A DNA stretch of 64,000 nt, from the NCBI GenBank assembly GCA_018136815.1, contig CM030936.1, positions 5,035,207 through 5,099,206 on the forward strand, written 5' to 3'. The notes under the pieces were generated by a model. It had not been told where the DNA came from. It did not search any database and saw only the letters and a list, made by a program, of their open reading frames with translations. Positions 34,622 through 45,344 of this stretch are shown here, one piece after another; within the stretch, counting starts at the first letter, position 1, and every line of letters starts with the position of its first letter. Both the position numbers and the translations under genes were made by a program. This stretch comes from Isochrysis galbana. Taxonomy: Eukaryota > Haptophyta > Isochrysidales > Isochrysidaceae.

Positions 34622-35665
34622 ATGGGGAACTGCGGCTCTTCCGCCGGAGGAGGCTCAGCGCCGTCGCAAGCGGATGAGCGCGAGACGGCGTGCTCTGGCG
34701 GTGAGAGTGAGCGCATTCTAAGCCCCCATAGGCATATGGCTACGGGCGTATGCGCCTCCGGCCGCGTGGGCGAGTGGATCTCTTGCGACGACTCGGGCAC
34801 GATTGCCCTCGTGCGCTGGGCAGCTGGCGGGGGCTCAGTAAGGTGGGTGGGACACCCGAAATCGGTCACGCGCCTCGCAAGTGCTGCGTGGCTTAATGGT
34901 GTCGTCTCTGCCTCGCGTGACACTTCAATCCGCGTGTGGCATCGGGGCAGCCCCTCAGCGCCTGCAGCCAAGCTGGATGGACATGATCTAACTGTAAGTG
35001 CTTTGGCCATCTCGGACTCCCACTGCGGGCGCGTCGTCTCTGGATCTCGCGATTCGACGGTGCGACTCTGGGATGCATCTATCGCGTCATGTGTGAGCAG
35101 TGTGTACATCGCACGGAATGTGGTCACGTGTGCTGCTTGGGGCGGCGGGGATTCTCAGTTTGTGTGGCAAGGATCTGAGGACCTCCGTCTCCGACTGTGG
35201 GACATCCGTGCGATGGCCAAGCCGTCAGTGACTCTCGAAGGGTACACTTGCTTTCCGATGTGCATTTCTTCGTATGAGCAGAAATGTGTCACGGGATCCA
35301 ATGGGTTCTCAGGTGGAGGAGATGGGGGCGGTTGCGAGCTCCGCATTTGGGACCTGCGCAACCATCGACAAGAAGCCCTGCTTACGGCGCACACGCATGC
35401 AGTTACGGGTGTTGCATTGCTTCCGGGCCAAATGATCGCATCTGCCGCACGTGATGGCACCCTCCATCTGTGGAAGGCTTCTGGAGCAGATTGGCGTGTG
35501 GTAGACACACGCCATCTTGGCAGCGGGGCCACTGCCCTTGCACCTGCACGGCACGACGAGTTAGAGGCTCGCTTTTATGCCACTACTGCTGATGGAGCCG
35601 TGAGAGCGTTCGCGGCAGGCGACTCAGGACTCCGACAAGTGTGCATCGCCGCGTCATCGGCATGA
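34622..35665 (+). CDS. WDR31-like WD40 repeat protein, probably N-myristoylated
   Basis: The product is 347 aa from ATG 34622. The start MGNCGSS is a classic N-myristoylation signal with a neighbouring Cys for palmitoylation, so membrane anchoring is likely. Six to seven WD40 repeats follow, with clear blade ends: VVSASRDTSIRVWH, VVSGSRDSTVRLWD, VWQGSEDLRLRLWDIR, CELRIWDLRNHRQ, IASAARDGTLHLW. The block CVTGSNGFSGGG...CELRIWDLR matches the WDR31 family, whose members act in ciliary trafficking. That role is inferred. No intron is visible. Confidence 0.8.
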   Translation: MGNCGSSAGGGSAPSQADERETACSGGESERILSPHRHMATGVCASGRVGEWISCDDSGTIALVRWAAGGGSVRWVGHPKSVTRLASAAWLNGVVSASRDTSIRVWHRGSPSAPAAKLDGHDLTVSALAISDSHCGRVVSGSRDSTVRLWDASIASCVSSVYIARNVVTCAAWGGGDSQFVWQGSEDLRLRLWDIRAMAKPSVTLEGYTCFPMCISSYEQKCVTGSNGFSGGGDGGGCELRIWDLRNHRQEALLTAHTHAVTGVALLPGQMIASAARDGTLHLWKASGADWRVVDTRHLGSGATALAPARHDELEARFYATTADGAVRAFAAGDSGLRQVCIAASSA

Positions 35666-38100
35666 CTGCTCGACACAGGCGCGTTCCGGGACAGACCTGT
35701 TGACGCTATGATCTCGCTAGCGTGCACGAATATTGTATGGCAATGGCAAGTAACAAGTAGTGTCCTCACCCAACACCAATACCTTTTCTAAGTTTGCACC
35801 TTACACGATAAAAACCATTGAAGATGCCGTCTACTGCTATCACGCCTACCCAACTAAGTTTATACTTGGTCAAGATGGATCGCGCCGGCGCGACTCCCCT
35901 CTCTTTCGGGCCCCCTGCCGAGGGCGGCCCCCCTGCCCACATGGACCTGTCGCTGGCAAAGCGGCCGCGTCTGCCCTCAGAGGCCGAACAGGTGCGCGCC
36001 ACCCCGGTCGCGTCACACGGCCCGTAGCCTCGGCCACACCACACACAGCAGCCATGCTGGCCCCCCCCCCATGGGGGGCAGCAGGTTGCAGACTACATGA
36101 AGACAGCATCAGGCAGCGAGAGACCTGCACTCCACACTCCACTGGGCATGCCTTATGGAAGAGGCCCCTCCCGCCCTGGCGAGGGTCGCGCCGCCTCGGC
36201 GGAGTGGCCTGCGGCCGGGTGGCCCTTATGGGCACAACATCCTGACAATCTATCTGACACAAGAAAGCCCCAGTCGTCTCTGTCCACACAGAGGGAAAAC
36301 GCCAGCCGCCACACTTAACCCAAGACCTCCCAAACAGCCTAACTAAGCTGTGTGTATTGCGTTGGGCGTTGGGGGTACCCTATCTTTTTAAAGATAGTTG
36401 CGTTCCTAGTTGGGCTGTAAGTACTGATATTAGTACTGATGCATTAGTATAAGCTCCCCCGGAGCTGATATACTGATGTTAGTGCCTAGGCTGCCAGTTC
36501 AAAAATAAATCTGAAAACAAAACTCCGGAGCGCGAACGAGCCCCCGCGAACAAGCGTAGAGGCGCGCCCGCCCGCTCCCTCTTCCCTTCCCTTCCCATCT
36601 CTCCTGCTAGCTGCCCACCCCCCACCACCTTGGCAAGACCTTGGCCTCTTGGCCTCTTGCTTCACATGCACCTGCCAACTCCTGCTCTCTGTTTGTTTGC
36701 GCTGCCCTCCCCTTTGCGCGCGCGCCACGCGCTGCACGCTGAACACCCCCCAGTAAATATGTATAATGATAGCGATACTAGAAGTTGTAATGGGGGTGTA
36801 AGCTGATATTAGTACTGATGTAAGTACTCATGTAAGTGTAAGCTCAAAACCACCGTAAGCTTACGGACTGACAGCCCAACAACTAGGGTTGCGTTGGGGG
36901 TATGTAAAAGAATGTGGATATACGTTCAAATTATGGGCAGCTAGCTCGTGTCTCAACCCCACCATAACCACCGGTACCCAACCAGCAAAAAAAACGCCGG
37001 TTGGCGACCATGCATGAGCGGATGAGCGGCTTTCAAGCGATCGCCAAAGTGAGTGGCGACTCGAGAGCTCAACGAAGGGAGAGCGGTGGCGCACTCTTGG
37101 TGAGCCCAAGTGAGGCGCAGGGCAGCCTGCCAGCCAGTGGGAGCGAGTGCGCAAGAAAGCGGTGCGACGGTGGCGCACATTGAGTGTTGAGAACGAAGAA
37201 CGAATAAGAATAATTACAACTGGGCATATCGGCGGTCGGCGGCTTCACTGAGCCGATGGCGACGAAGCTGCGGGACGCGGGTGCGGCTTCACTTGCAGAA
37301 ACCTTTGTCCTGTTGTATTCCTGCCCATCTGAAGGCTGAAGGCCGTAGGCATGAATACTCGCCGTGTAAGGTACGCGCCCACGCTCACAATTGAATAGGT
37401 CCCCGTGTTGCGTGTTGCTATTGCTACTGATGCACAAGAGACAAGAGACACAGATTTGCATTCCCCATTGCCTCAAGCCCAGGTTTGCAGATTTTCGTCT
37501 CGAAATTTGCGATTCGAATTTTGTCACACGTTACACGCCGCCCGCCCCGGAAAACCGAAAACCGAAACCGAAAACCCCAAGTCCCAACTTCAAGTCCCTA
37601 CCGCTAGCCCATTAGTTATAGTAGAGCACGAGGCACAAGGGGACGAGCCGCAAGGCATGAGGAGGGAGTGGTAAGGAAGCGAGCGTGGCTGCGGGATAAC
37701 TCTGTCATAGCCGCGCGCGGTGTGTGAATATTAAGAAGCCCCCCCCCCTCTTGGTGCTAATATGTGAATGACGCTTACCGTTAAACCAAACATTTACTGT
37801 ACCTTGCCTACTGATTTTCTTGTTTAGCGCCGGAGTACGAGTAAATTAGCGAATAAAGGCGGGGCGTCGCCGGTCGTCCTCGGCGAGCGAACGAGGAGAG
37901 GGAGAGGGAGGGCCGCGCTCAGGGAGTGTTTGAGGGAGGCGGGCGGGGGGGTCGTGTTGGGGGGTGGGGGCTGTACGGGGTGGGGGTGTACGGAGGCTTC
38001 AGAGGCAAGCGAAACGAGGAAGGAAACGGAAGGGGTGGGCGGGGCGGAGGGAGGGCAGAGCGGGGAGGACTCTGCGGCCGGAACGAGGCAGAGTGTATCA
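35666..38100. other. Long intergenic region
   Basis: No gene is supported. It has repeated GATATTAGTACTGATG-type motifs at 36430-36450 and 36795-36820, on either side of a GC-rich stretch, and inverted TAGTTGGGCTG/CAGCCCAACAACTA near 36405 and 36866. This may be an old insertion of ~0.5 kb. G-rich sequence at 37900-38090 precedes the next gene. Confidence 0.4.
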
Positions 38101-39207
38101 ATGCATGAGGCCTCGTCTCATCTGATCAGTTCTGACTCCAACTCTGCCGTCCGGCTGAGTGAGAAGCTGGAGCGCCGGCTCGCCAAGGCGGCCGAGAGGC
38201 GTCGCAAGGCGGCCGCAAAGGCCGGTGCGGCCGGAACCAGCTCGGAGGAGTTCGCTCTCGTTCTTGCCGATCTGAAAGATCAGGCTGATCGCGCTGAAGC
38301 CTCGCTTAGGGAGGCCCAGCGCTCGGAAGCCGAGGCACACGAGACGGCACGCAAAAGCCGTGCTCGGCTTGACAAGGCGTACAGCAGCCTCATCACCTTG
38401 CGACGTCTGAGCGAGCAGCTGTCCACTAGGCATTCTGAGAGCCGAGAAGCACAGCTGCATGGGAACGAAGAAGAAGCAGCGCAGTGTGATCAACTCGTCA
38501 CCGAAATGAGGCAGCGAGCGGATGCAGTGTCCGCCTCACTCGAGCGTGCAGGACGCGAGAAGGCTGTCCAGGTAGAGAGACGTGCCGAGCTGAAGGCGCG
38601 TGTCGCTGAGCTCCTGGACGAAGCTGATGCCAAGCGCGCTGTCTCTGAAGCCAATGCTCGTGCTGAGCGTGTTAGGTGCGGCATACTTCAGCGTGAGGCC
38701 GCCATCGCCCAAGCAACGGTCGATAAGGCAATCCAGCTGCTCGACACGCCGCGAGCTCAGCTGCAAGAGCGGGACGCCGAGGTGAAGGCTTCCCTTGAGA
38801 CAGCAGCCGAGCGACTCGAGGAACTCCAGAAGCACCTGGGTGCCACTTCAACCGATCTGACTACGCTTAAAGAGGAGGTCAGCGTCTCGTCGAGACGGCT
38901 TGAGTCGGCCAGGCTCGCGAAGGAGGATGCAATCATCGAGGCTCGCAATGCAAGGCTACAAATACGAGCAGCAAAGGCTGCACGGCAGAATGCGCGAGAG
39001 GCCAGCCAATTGGCAATGTCTCAACGCGACAAAATGCGTGCCGTACACGCAGCTTTACGCAAGAGCATGGGGGTGAGCGACTCGGAGGAGGAAGAAAATA
39101 ACGAGGCCAATACGGACGAGATGTTGGGTGGAAAGCATGGCATAGGAGATGAGCACGCTGACGAGGTTGATGGAAGAGATGCTGAAGCTTTGCAGACCAA
39201 AGCGTGA
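38101..39207 (+). CDS. Coiled-coil protein
   Basis: The product is 368 aa from ATG 38101 (MHEASSHLISSDSNSAVRLS). It is almost wholly alpha-helical coiled coil from ~20 to ~330, rich in Ala, Glu, Arg and Lys with heptads (KLERRLAKAAERRRKAA, LEELQKHLGATSTDLTTLKE). It ends with an acidic tail (SDSEEEENNEANTDEM). No intron is needed. Such proteins serve in cytoskeletal or ciliary structures, but no family is recognisable. The frame is also open upstream, through G-rich sequence without protein character. Confidence 0.7.
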   Translation: MHEASSHLISSDSNSAVRLSEKLERRLAKAAERRRKAAAKAGAAGTSSEEFALVLADLKDQADRAEASLREAQRSEAEAHETARKSRARLDKAYSSLITLRRLSEQLSTRHSESREAQLHGNEEEAAQCDQLVTEMRQRADAVSASLERAGREKAVQVERRAELKARVAELLDEADAKRAVSEANARAERVRCGILQREAAIAQATVDKAIQLLDTPRAQLQERDAEVKASLETAAERLEELQKHLGATSTDLTTLKEEVSVSSRRLESARLAKEDAIIEARNARLQIRAAKAARQNAREASQLAMSQRDKMRAVHAALRKSMGVSDSEEEENNEANTDEMLGGKHGIGDEHADEVDGRDAEALQTKA

Positions 39208-39789
39208 GACCATATGCAGGGGGGGTTTGAAGCAACACGTGTTTTTTGTAGGGCGAGAGCAACAGTTGCGCATTGGCAACCTTCCTTAATCTATCTCAGA
39301 CTCGCATCTATGGTCTTCTCACATGGGGACAAGAGGTTGTAGGTGGAGTGGAGTCAAGCAATACCAGTAGCACCACGCGAGACTAGCTTTGCGCTACTTG
39401 CCTTTGACAAAAAGTGACGACGTGACGACGCGCCCTTTTCTCCTCTGTTGCGGTCGGGGGGAGAGCCGCCCTTTAGGCTTCCCAAAGAGAAGCCCTCTCT
39501 CTTTGCTTTCCCGCCTTCGCGTGTTTTGGTCTCTCTCTTCAGGTTGCATCCTCTTCGTCCGATCGGGATCCTCCGATCCCGATCTTCCTCTTCCTCTCTT
39601 TCCCCCGTGTGTTAGGATAGGGGTGATCGCTCTCGATCCCCCTCCCTTGTTTTCTCATGTGTGCGCCCCCTTTCTCTCCTTGCGCGCGCCCCCGTGTGTT
39701 TCCCGCGTTTTTCTCTTGCCCCAGAGTTCCGAGAGTCGCGCCCATGGCCGCACTCCCTGGGGCTCTGGGCGAGCTCTCTCGACCACCAG
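39208..39789. other. Spacer before the hAT fragment
   Basis: C/T-rich with many CTCTCTC and CGATCC motifs; an open frame crosses it but lacks protein-like composition until ~39790. It may be 5' leader or intron sequence. Confidence 0.35.
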
Positions 39790-40258
39790 AGAGTTGCCGC
39801 GGCTGAAGAAGAAGAGGAAGCTGATTTGTGATGACTCCGATGACTCGGGTGCAGAGCTCGAGGACGGCTTCTCGTCCATGCCGCCACAACACGCGGATGC
39901 CGTATGCGATGAGGCCAACGACTGGAAGCTCATTGGCCAGGAGGTCACACAGCAATTCCTCGACGACGATGGCATCCTCAACGAGCTTGCAATGATGTGG
40001 GCCATGCGCGAAAGGTTTCCGTTGCACTTTTGCGTGTTCAAGCAGTGCGCCTCACACATTCACCACGAGGCAAACGTGGAACAAATCTTCTCACTCGCAG
40101 GTCAAATTTCCGATCCGAACATGATGCCCGAGAACTTAGCGATGTTGACGCGCATCCACTTCAACAAGAAGACTTCCATGCCCACTGTGGCCGCCATTCG
40201 CGAGAGGTATTATTCCAAGTACCGTGTGGCTGGGCAAGCGTTTGAGCATGATATCTAG
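39790..40258 (+). pseudogene. hAT transposase C-terminal fragment (second lineage)
   Basis: The frame ending at 40258 has a basic/acidic linker (RLKKKRKLICDDSDDSGAEL) and then a hAT-like dimerisation region: NELAMMWAMRERFP, CASHIHHEANVEQIFSLAGQ, ENLAMLTRIHFNKK. It differs in sequence from the pieces at 33813 and 56146. Only the last ~155 residues are present, with no catalytic DDE region, so it is a remnant or a domesticated fragment. Confidence 0.55.
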
Positions 40259-41101
40259 TCGTCCTGTTGGCTGTTGGTAGATTGTGAGGATGCCCGTCCC
40301 ACTAGCCACTAGGCTCGTTTCGCGCCCTCGGCGGCGCTCGCGCGCTTGTCGTATTAGTCAACTAATGTGAATATGATAGTCATGGCTCTTCAAGGATTAT
40401 TCAAGCCGTGACTTTTCAGGTTGCGCACTATTCAGAGCTTGAATAGTGCATATGTCCTTGTAGTCATAGTCATTACTCAACTAAATGTTGTAATCAAGGT
40501 TAGGGTTGAGCTGGGTGGGCTGCGCGGGCAATGATGCGAGAGGGTCAGGGGGTGGTCGGACTGTCGGCAGCCCGACACGCCGCTGCATCGGGCGGGAATC
40601 AAATGCCGAATGTAGCTTAGATATAAAGGAACCGATCCCCCCGCGGGCGCGACCGGCAAATCTTTATTTGTTCGGATCATCATCACCGTCATACCTTCAT
40701 CTTCACCCCATACGAACAGGTGTTGTGGGTAGGGGGAGTCCCGACGGTCACGTCCGGGTCCCGTTGGATTCCTGCCCATCTGAAGGCAACGACGGAGCCC
40801 CTTCCCCGCGATGGGGGTGTGCGCGGTTGGCGCATGGCTCGTCCGGTGTTAAGTTGTAACACCACATGTGGCTAGGAATGCTATGTAGCTAACAAGATGT
40901 CCTACGACGCTATAAATTCTAACGTCCCCCCTCTCCCCCCGGCCCTCTCGTCCTTTTCTTCTCCGCCCCCCCCCCCCCCCCCCCCATCTTCTCTCTCTTT
41001 TATGCCTTCTCTTCTTTGATTCTCCTTGTCCCTCCCTCGCTCCCTCTCTCACGCGCTCGCCTTCAAAAGGGGTCCGGGAAGGGGGGAGCGCGAAGAGGTG
41101 C
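40259..41101. other. 5' flank of the kinesin gene
   Basis: No gene supported. TTCCTGCCCATCTGAA recurs at 40770. From 40920 to 41060 the plus strand is C/T-rich, with a C run of about 20 near 40966-40985, probably the kinesin 5' leader. Confidence 0.4.
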
Positions 41102-43900
41102 ATGTCTGCGGGCTCTCTCTCGAACGCAATGGCCTCGCTCCGCTCCACCTGCTCGTCCGACGGGGCGAGTGGGGTGGCAGAGGACGACCGGGCCAATCTC
41201 ATACAAGTCTACGTCCGTGTGCGCGCCCCTGCAAACCGCTCAGAGCCACGGTGCCTCGAGATGGACGATCATGGGGTCCTCGTGCTCTCCGCACCGGCCG
41301 GCAAGAAGGAGAGCTTCGAGTTTGACCGCGTGGGCGCGGAGGGAGCATCGCAGGAGGAGGTGTTTAATGAAGCTGCCAAGCCTATTGCCGACGCTTGCCT
41401 CGCAGGCTTCAATGGTACTGTGCTGTGCTACGGCCAGACGGGCGCCGGAAAGACATACACCATGTGTGGGCCTCCGCCACACCTCTCTGAGGGTACATCG
41501 CGAGGGCTCTTGGCGCGCGTAGTGGATCACTTGTTCGCATCGATAGCGGGACAGATGCACGGCAAGACTGATCTTACCGTCGCCTCAGTCGGCCGTTTCG
41601 AAGCTGACGTGGAGTCTCAGAGCAGTCGAGAAAACGCCGACCGAGAATTGGTGGAGTACACCGTTACATGCTCCTTTCTGGAAATTTATAACGAGGTGAT
41701 AACCGATCTGCTGTGTGGTTCCAGTGACACTGGAGAGAACTTATCGATCATACGCAACAGTCATTCGACACCAAAGAAGCCGCATGGCCTACCTGGTCGG
41801 AGTGGTGACTTGACGCATGCGGCACCCTCAGCTCCGTTGCGGTTACGCGAGGATGCTGATCGTGGTATCCACGTCGCCAACCTCACCCGGCTCCCTGTTG
41901 AGAACGCAAAGGACGCCATGAATGCGCTTGCCATTGGTCTTGCGAATCGAGCGGTCGGCGCTACAGCGATGAATCAACATTCCTCTCGGTCGCATGCGGT
42001 GTTCTCCCTGCAACTCCAACAATGTCGCAAACTTGCAAGTGGAAAGCAGCTTGTGCGCACATCGCAGCTGCACCTCGTCGACCTTGCTGGGTCAGAGCGC
42101 GCAAAGGAGACAGGAGCCTCGGGCACGCGCCTCAAGGAGAGTTGCAAGATCAACTGCTCCTTGTCCGTCCTCTCAAAGGTTATAACGCAACTGGTGGAAT
42201 CCCGAGGAGCCGGAATGGGAAAGTCGGGCAGCCAAAGCATGCCATCAAGCAGCATTATCGTCTCCTACCGTGAGTCCAAGTTGACACACCTCTTGCGCGA
42301 CTCTCTTGGAGGCGATTCGCGCACGTGTATCATCGCCAATGTCACATCAGCCGAGCGAGCGCACAGCGAGACACTCTCGACGCTCAAGTTTGCGGCTCGT
42401 GCCAAGGCTGTGCGCACACGCGCGGTGCAACAAAAGTTGATTCAGCTCGAGGACTCGGGTCAAGCGGCTGCATCCCAAGAGTGGTGGCAGGTCGACGCTG
42501 GCGGAGACACCAGACCCTTAGCAAACCTGACCCCTGAGAACGCTCTCGCCACTAAGCGCTACACTTCGGGCCAAGATCCCATCGTAGCGAAACTCGAGGC
42601 AGACCGTGCAGCGCTCCAGCTAGCACTCCAACGTGCGGAGAGTAGAATGAGGGAAACAGCGTCCGAGGCTGAAATTGCACGAGAACGCCACCGCTCGGAA
42701 CTGATGGAGGCAGAATCGACTTGTGCTGCTGCGGAGGAGGCTCTCAAGGCCCAGCGCACCCAGATTGAAGAAGAGAGGGCGCAGGAGGCCAAGGCGGCGG
42801 AGAAGCGCGCGCGTCTCGAAGCCGAGGAGCAAGCTGATCGCGCCGCAAGTGTGGCCAAAGTGGTTTCGCAGCGCTCTGCCAACGAAGACGCGCTGCGGCA
42901 GCAACTGCAAGATCTTCAGGCTGAGCTCGAGACGGAGCGACAGCGCAGTACAAGGCTCCGTGGGGACTTCGCGCGGATTGAGGCTGAGCGGGATGGGATC
43001 CGTCGGCAAGTGATCCAACAGCAACGTGTCATTGATGACCATGCTGCTCAGATGTCCAGCCTTGCGCAACAGCATGCGGAAACGCTCAAGCACACGCAAC
43101 GCTGCCACGTCAGGGCGGTTGCAGCTCTAGAAGAGGTGCTTCGTCGCTCTGGAAAGGGTGGGGAGGCGGACGCCGTACGGAGGGAGCTGCGTAGGCTCGA
43201 GGCAATCGCTGCTAGCACGACTTCGACGGGAGCAATGCCCGACTCGTCAGGCACCGCAAAGCATCGCGAGGCCAGATCACGCACCAGTGATCAGAGGCGA
43301 GGGAATAGGAAGGACAACCCTTCATGGCGTACTCCGCTGAGCCCGGCGAAATCCAATCACGTCAACAATCGATGGCAAGCTGCGGCCTCGAGCGGCAAAC
43401 TAGGAAAATTGACGTCGGGATCGCGTATTGCTACATCACTATCTGAACCGAGTATGAGTCAATCAAAGCCATCCACCCGTCAAGATCCTGCAACGGTCGC
43501 CCGTATTCTTGAGCTTGGTGGTCTCGGCGTCTCAGTTTCAGAGATCAACGCGACGCTCATCGCTGAAGATCACTGTTGCTCTAGTGGCGCGCCATGGGGA
43601 CGAAATCAAGCCGACGGCCGCGTGATCGTTCGACTACTATTACAAAATGGCCTCAGCCCTATAATTATCAACGATGACAAGCTCGACGGGTTTGCGCAAG
43701 ACTATGCTCGAAGACTGCAGTCGAACGATATGCCCTCCAACGAGAGCGCGGCCGATCCGTCCTTCCATCAAGGTGGAGGTAGCTCTCAAACTGAACACGA
43801 GCGATCTACTAGCACTCGTACAGCATTGAGTGGGTGGACAACTCTTGCGCCGCCCCCCATGACGCCACTTTCGCCGAAAGACCGATACACCTCGATCTGA
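41102..43900 (+). CDS. Kinesin motor protein (KIF15/kinesin-12-like)
   Basis: The product is 932 aa, single exon. The motor fills residues ~34-440: P-loop GQTGAGKT at 111-118, switch I SSRSH at 294-298, switch II LVDLAGSE at 325-332, and the closing ETLSTLKFAARAKAVRTRAV. The N-terminal motor and the neck (RAKAVRTRAVQQKLIQLED) are closest in style to kinesin-12/KIF15, plus-end mitotic motors. An extra ~60-residue insert follows the FLEIYNEVITDLL block (SDTGENLSIIRN...GLPGRSGD). The stretch INCSLSVLSKVI replaces the usual INxSLxxLGxVI. A coiled coil (~490-690) and a C-terminal block (VARILELGGLGVSVSEINAT) follow. Confidence 0.9.
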   Translation: MSAGSLSNAMASLRSTCSSDGASGVAEDDRANLIQVYVRVRAPANRSEPRCLEMDDHGVLVLSAPAGKKESFEFDRVGAEGASQEEVFNEAAKPIADACLAGFNGTVLCYGQTGAGKTYTMCGPPPHLSEGTSRGLLARVVDHLFASIAGQMHGKTDLTVASVGRFEADVESQSSRENADRELVEYTVTCSFLEIYNEVITDLLCGSSDTGENLSIIRNSHSTPKKPHGLPGRSGDLTHAAPSAPLRLREDADRGIHVANLTRLPVENAKDAMNALAIGLANRAVGATAMNQHSSRSHAVFSLQLQQCRKLASGKQLVRTSQLHLVDLAGSERAKETGASGTRLKESCKINCSLSVLSKVITQLVESRGAGMGKSGSQSMPSSSIIVSYRESKLTHLLRDSLGGDSRTCIIANVTSAERAHSETLSTLKFAARAKAVRTRAVQQKLIQLEDSGQAAASQEWWQVDAGGDTRPLANLTPENALATKRYTSGQDPIVAKLEADRAALQLALQRAESRMRETASEAEIARERHRSELMEAESTCAAAEEALKAQRTQIEEERAQEAKAAEKRARLEAEEQADRAASVAKVVSQRSANEDALRQQLQDLQAELETERQRSTRLRGDFARIEAERDGIRRQVIQQQRVIDDHAAQMSSLAQQHAETLKHTQRCHVRAVAALEEVLRRSGKGGEADAVRRELRRLEAIAASTTSTGAMPDSSGTAKHREARSRTSDQRRGNRKDNPSWRTPLSPAKSNHVNNRWQAAASSGKLGKLTSGSRIATSLSEPSMSQSKPSTRQDPATVARILELGGLGVSVSEINATLIAEDHCCSSGAPWGRNQADGRVIVRLLLQNGLSPIIINDDKLDGFAQDYARRLQSNDMPSNESAADPSFHQGGGSSQTEHERSTSTRTALSGWTTLAPPPMTPLSPKDRYTSI

Positions 43901-44170
43901 TACGCACAATCGTGTGGCTTGTTCGCCATTATGCGGCGTAAGATCCGCGATATGCCGCGCGCCGCGCGTGTAGTGCACATGTGCTAGTGGAAGGGCCGTG
44001 ATGGGCTAACAATCAAGAGGTGCTGCGAGGCGCGCGAGCACTTGCGCACGCCTTGCACTAGGCCTCAGGTGAATACATCATACAAAGCAAAAAAAACTTT
44101 TAATATTCTCGCCTCGCACGTGGCTATGGCTATGGGGATTTTCCTTCCTCTGCCCCTCAATTCCCGCCTT
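43901..44170. other. 3' flank of kinesin
   Basis: No gene seen; contains ATATTCTCGCCTCGCACGTG at 44103, related to 21810. Confidence 0.35.
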
Positions 44171-44868
44171 TGTCGCATTCGCGAATCGACGCTCGTTAGG
44201 CTTCTCTCTTCTCTTCGTTCGGTATTTATCGTTATAATTCTCTCGTTCTCGTTCTCGGTCAAAAACTTCGCGTGGACGCCTAGGATCTAGGGTTGTGGAG
44301 CGCCCTCTCTTTTTCTCTCGAAGAGAAGGGAAGTTTCCCCACCTTTCTTCCTCCCAGGCGCCTCGCAAAAAGGTTTAATTCGCTATCTCCCCGCGTTTCT
44401 TTACCTTTACCTGCTTCTGGGGGCAATCAGGTTTGGTTTGCCATCTCCCCTTGGAGATCGATTTAGGTTCGCTGCTTGGGTGAGGGAATCTTTCACCTTG
44501 GTCCTTGGTTTGCCATCTCCCCTTGGAGATTGATTTAGATTCGCTGCTTTGGTTTTTGGTTATCTTTCTCCTTGATGCAAGTTGCATGAATGAAAGCCCT
44601 TGGTCCAGTTGGTTTTTGGTTTTCTCCTCCCTTGGTTGCTACTCAGGGTTGCTCGATAGAAACGTCTAGAAGGTTCTCGCTCAACAGCAAGATTTCTTCG
44701 GTTGCAAGGATATCTCGCTGCGATCTGTATCCAAAGTGATCGCCGCGGTTGCGCGACATAGCGTTCCTCTTCGACTTTCCGCCTTGGTGGGAAATCCAAA
44801 ACGAAGACACGCTCCGGCCATCGCTGCGGAATCTCTCTCTCGCTCGTTCTCTCTCTCCGTCTCTCGCG
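44171..44868 (+). repeat. LTR-like repeat, long type (copy 2), followed by gag-like start
   Basis: Same family as 27111-27747, beginning TGTCGCATTCGCGAATCGAC. It differs by an internal duplication around 44428-44545 (TTTGCCATCTCCCCTTGGAG twice). It is followed by a leader and an open frame at 45143, so it could be the 5' LTR of an element. Confidence 0.65.
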
Positions 44869-45142
44869 ACGTGTTGGAGTTACCGGCGATGTGGGGTCTC
44901 GGTTATTTCATGTTTTGCTTAGTTTTAGTTTGGGTGAATGATTCTGGTGCGTTCGTGAGTCGGTGCATCCTGTTGTTTTCTGCATCGTTGTCCGACGTCC
45001 TGTCGTCAGTCGTCATCCGTCGCTCTCGCTCTCGTCGCTCTCGCTCTCGTAACACTCGTACCCTACAAACTCGCCTCTCCTCACCAGCCCCTGCCAACAC
45101 AGCCCTCCTCTCACTCACCCTCGCCTCTCGCCTGCTCGCTCG

Positions 45143-45340
45143 ATGTCGCTCTCGCCGCCGTCCTCGCCCTCGCCCAAGCCCGCCTGCCCGCCTTCCACTG
45201 CTGACGGGCTTCAGCCCGTCAGCACCTCCGAAGTCGTCTCCCTCGCTGCGCCTGCCGCCGGCCTCGCTCCTGCCTCATTGCCCTCAGGCCCTATGGGCCA
45301 TTCCAATTCGTCAGGTGTAAAAAAAAAAGATCTGAAGGTT
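45143..45340 (+). CDS. Possible retroelement gag N-terminus, interrupted
   Basis: A Pro/Ser-rich frame begins at ATG 45143 (MSLSPPSSPSPKPACPPSTA), about 275 bp after the LTR-like repeat. It is protein-like up to about VKKKDLKVLG and then runs into another repeat near 45345. Position after an LTR is the main reason to call it gag; there is no domain evidence. Confidence 0.3.
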
Positions 45341-45344
45341 CTGG

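Noticed and set aside
35870-36289. Minus frame of 139 aa
   Set aside because: Cys- and Arg-rich without pattern; no start context or neighbour to support it.
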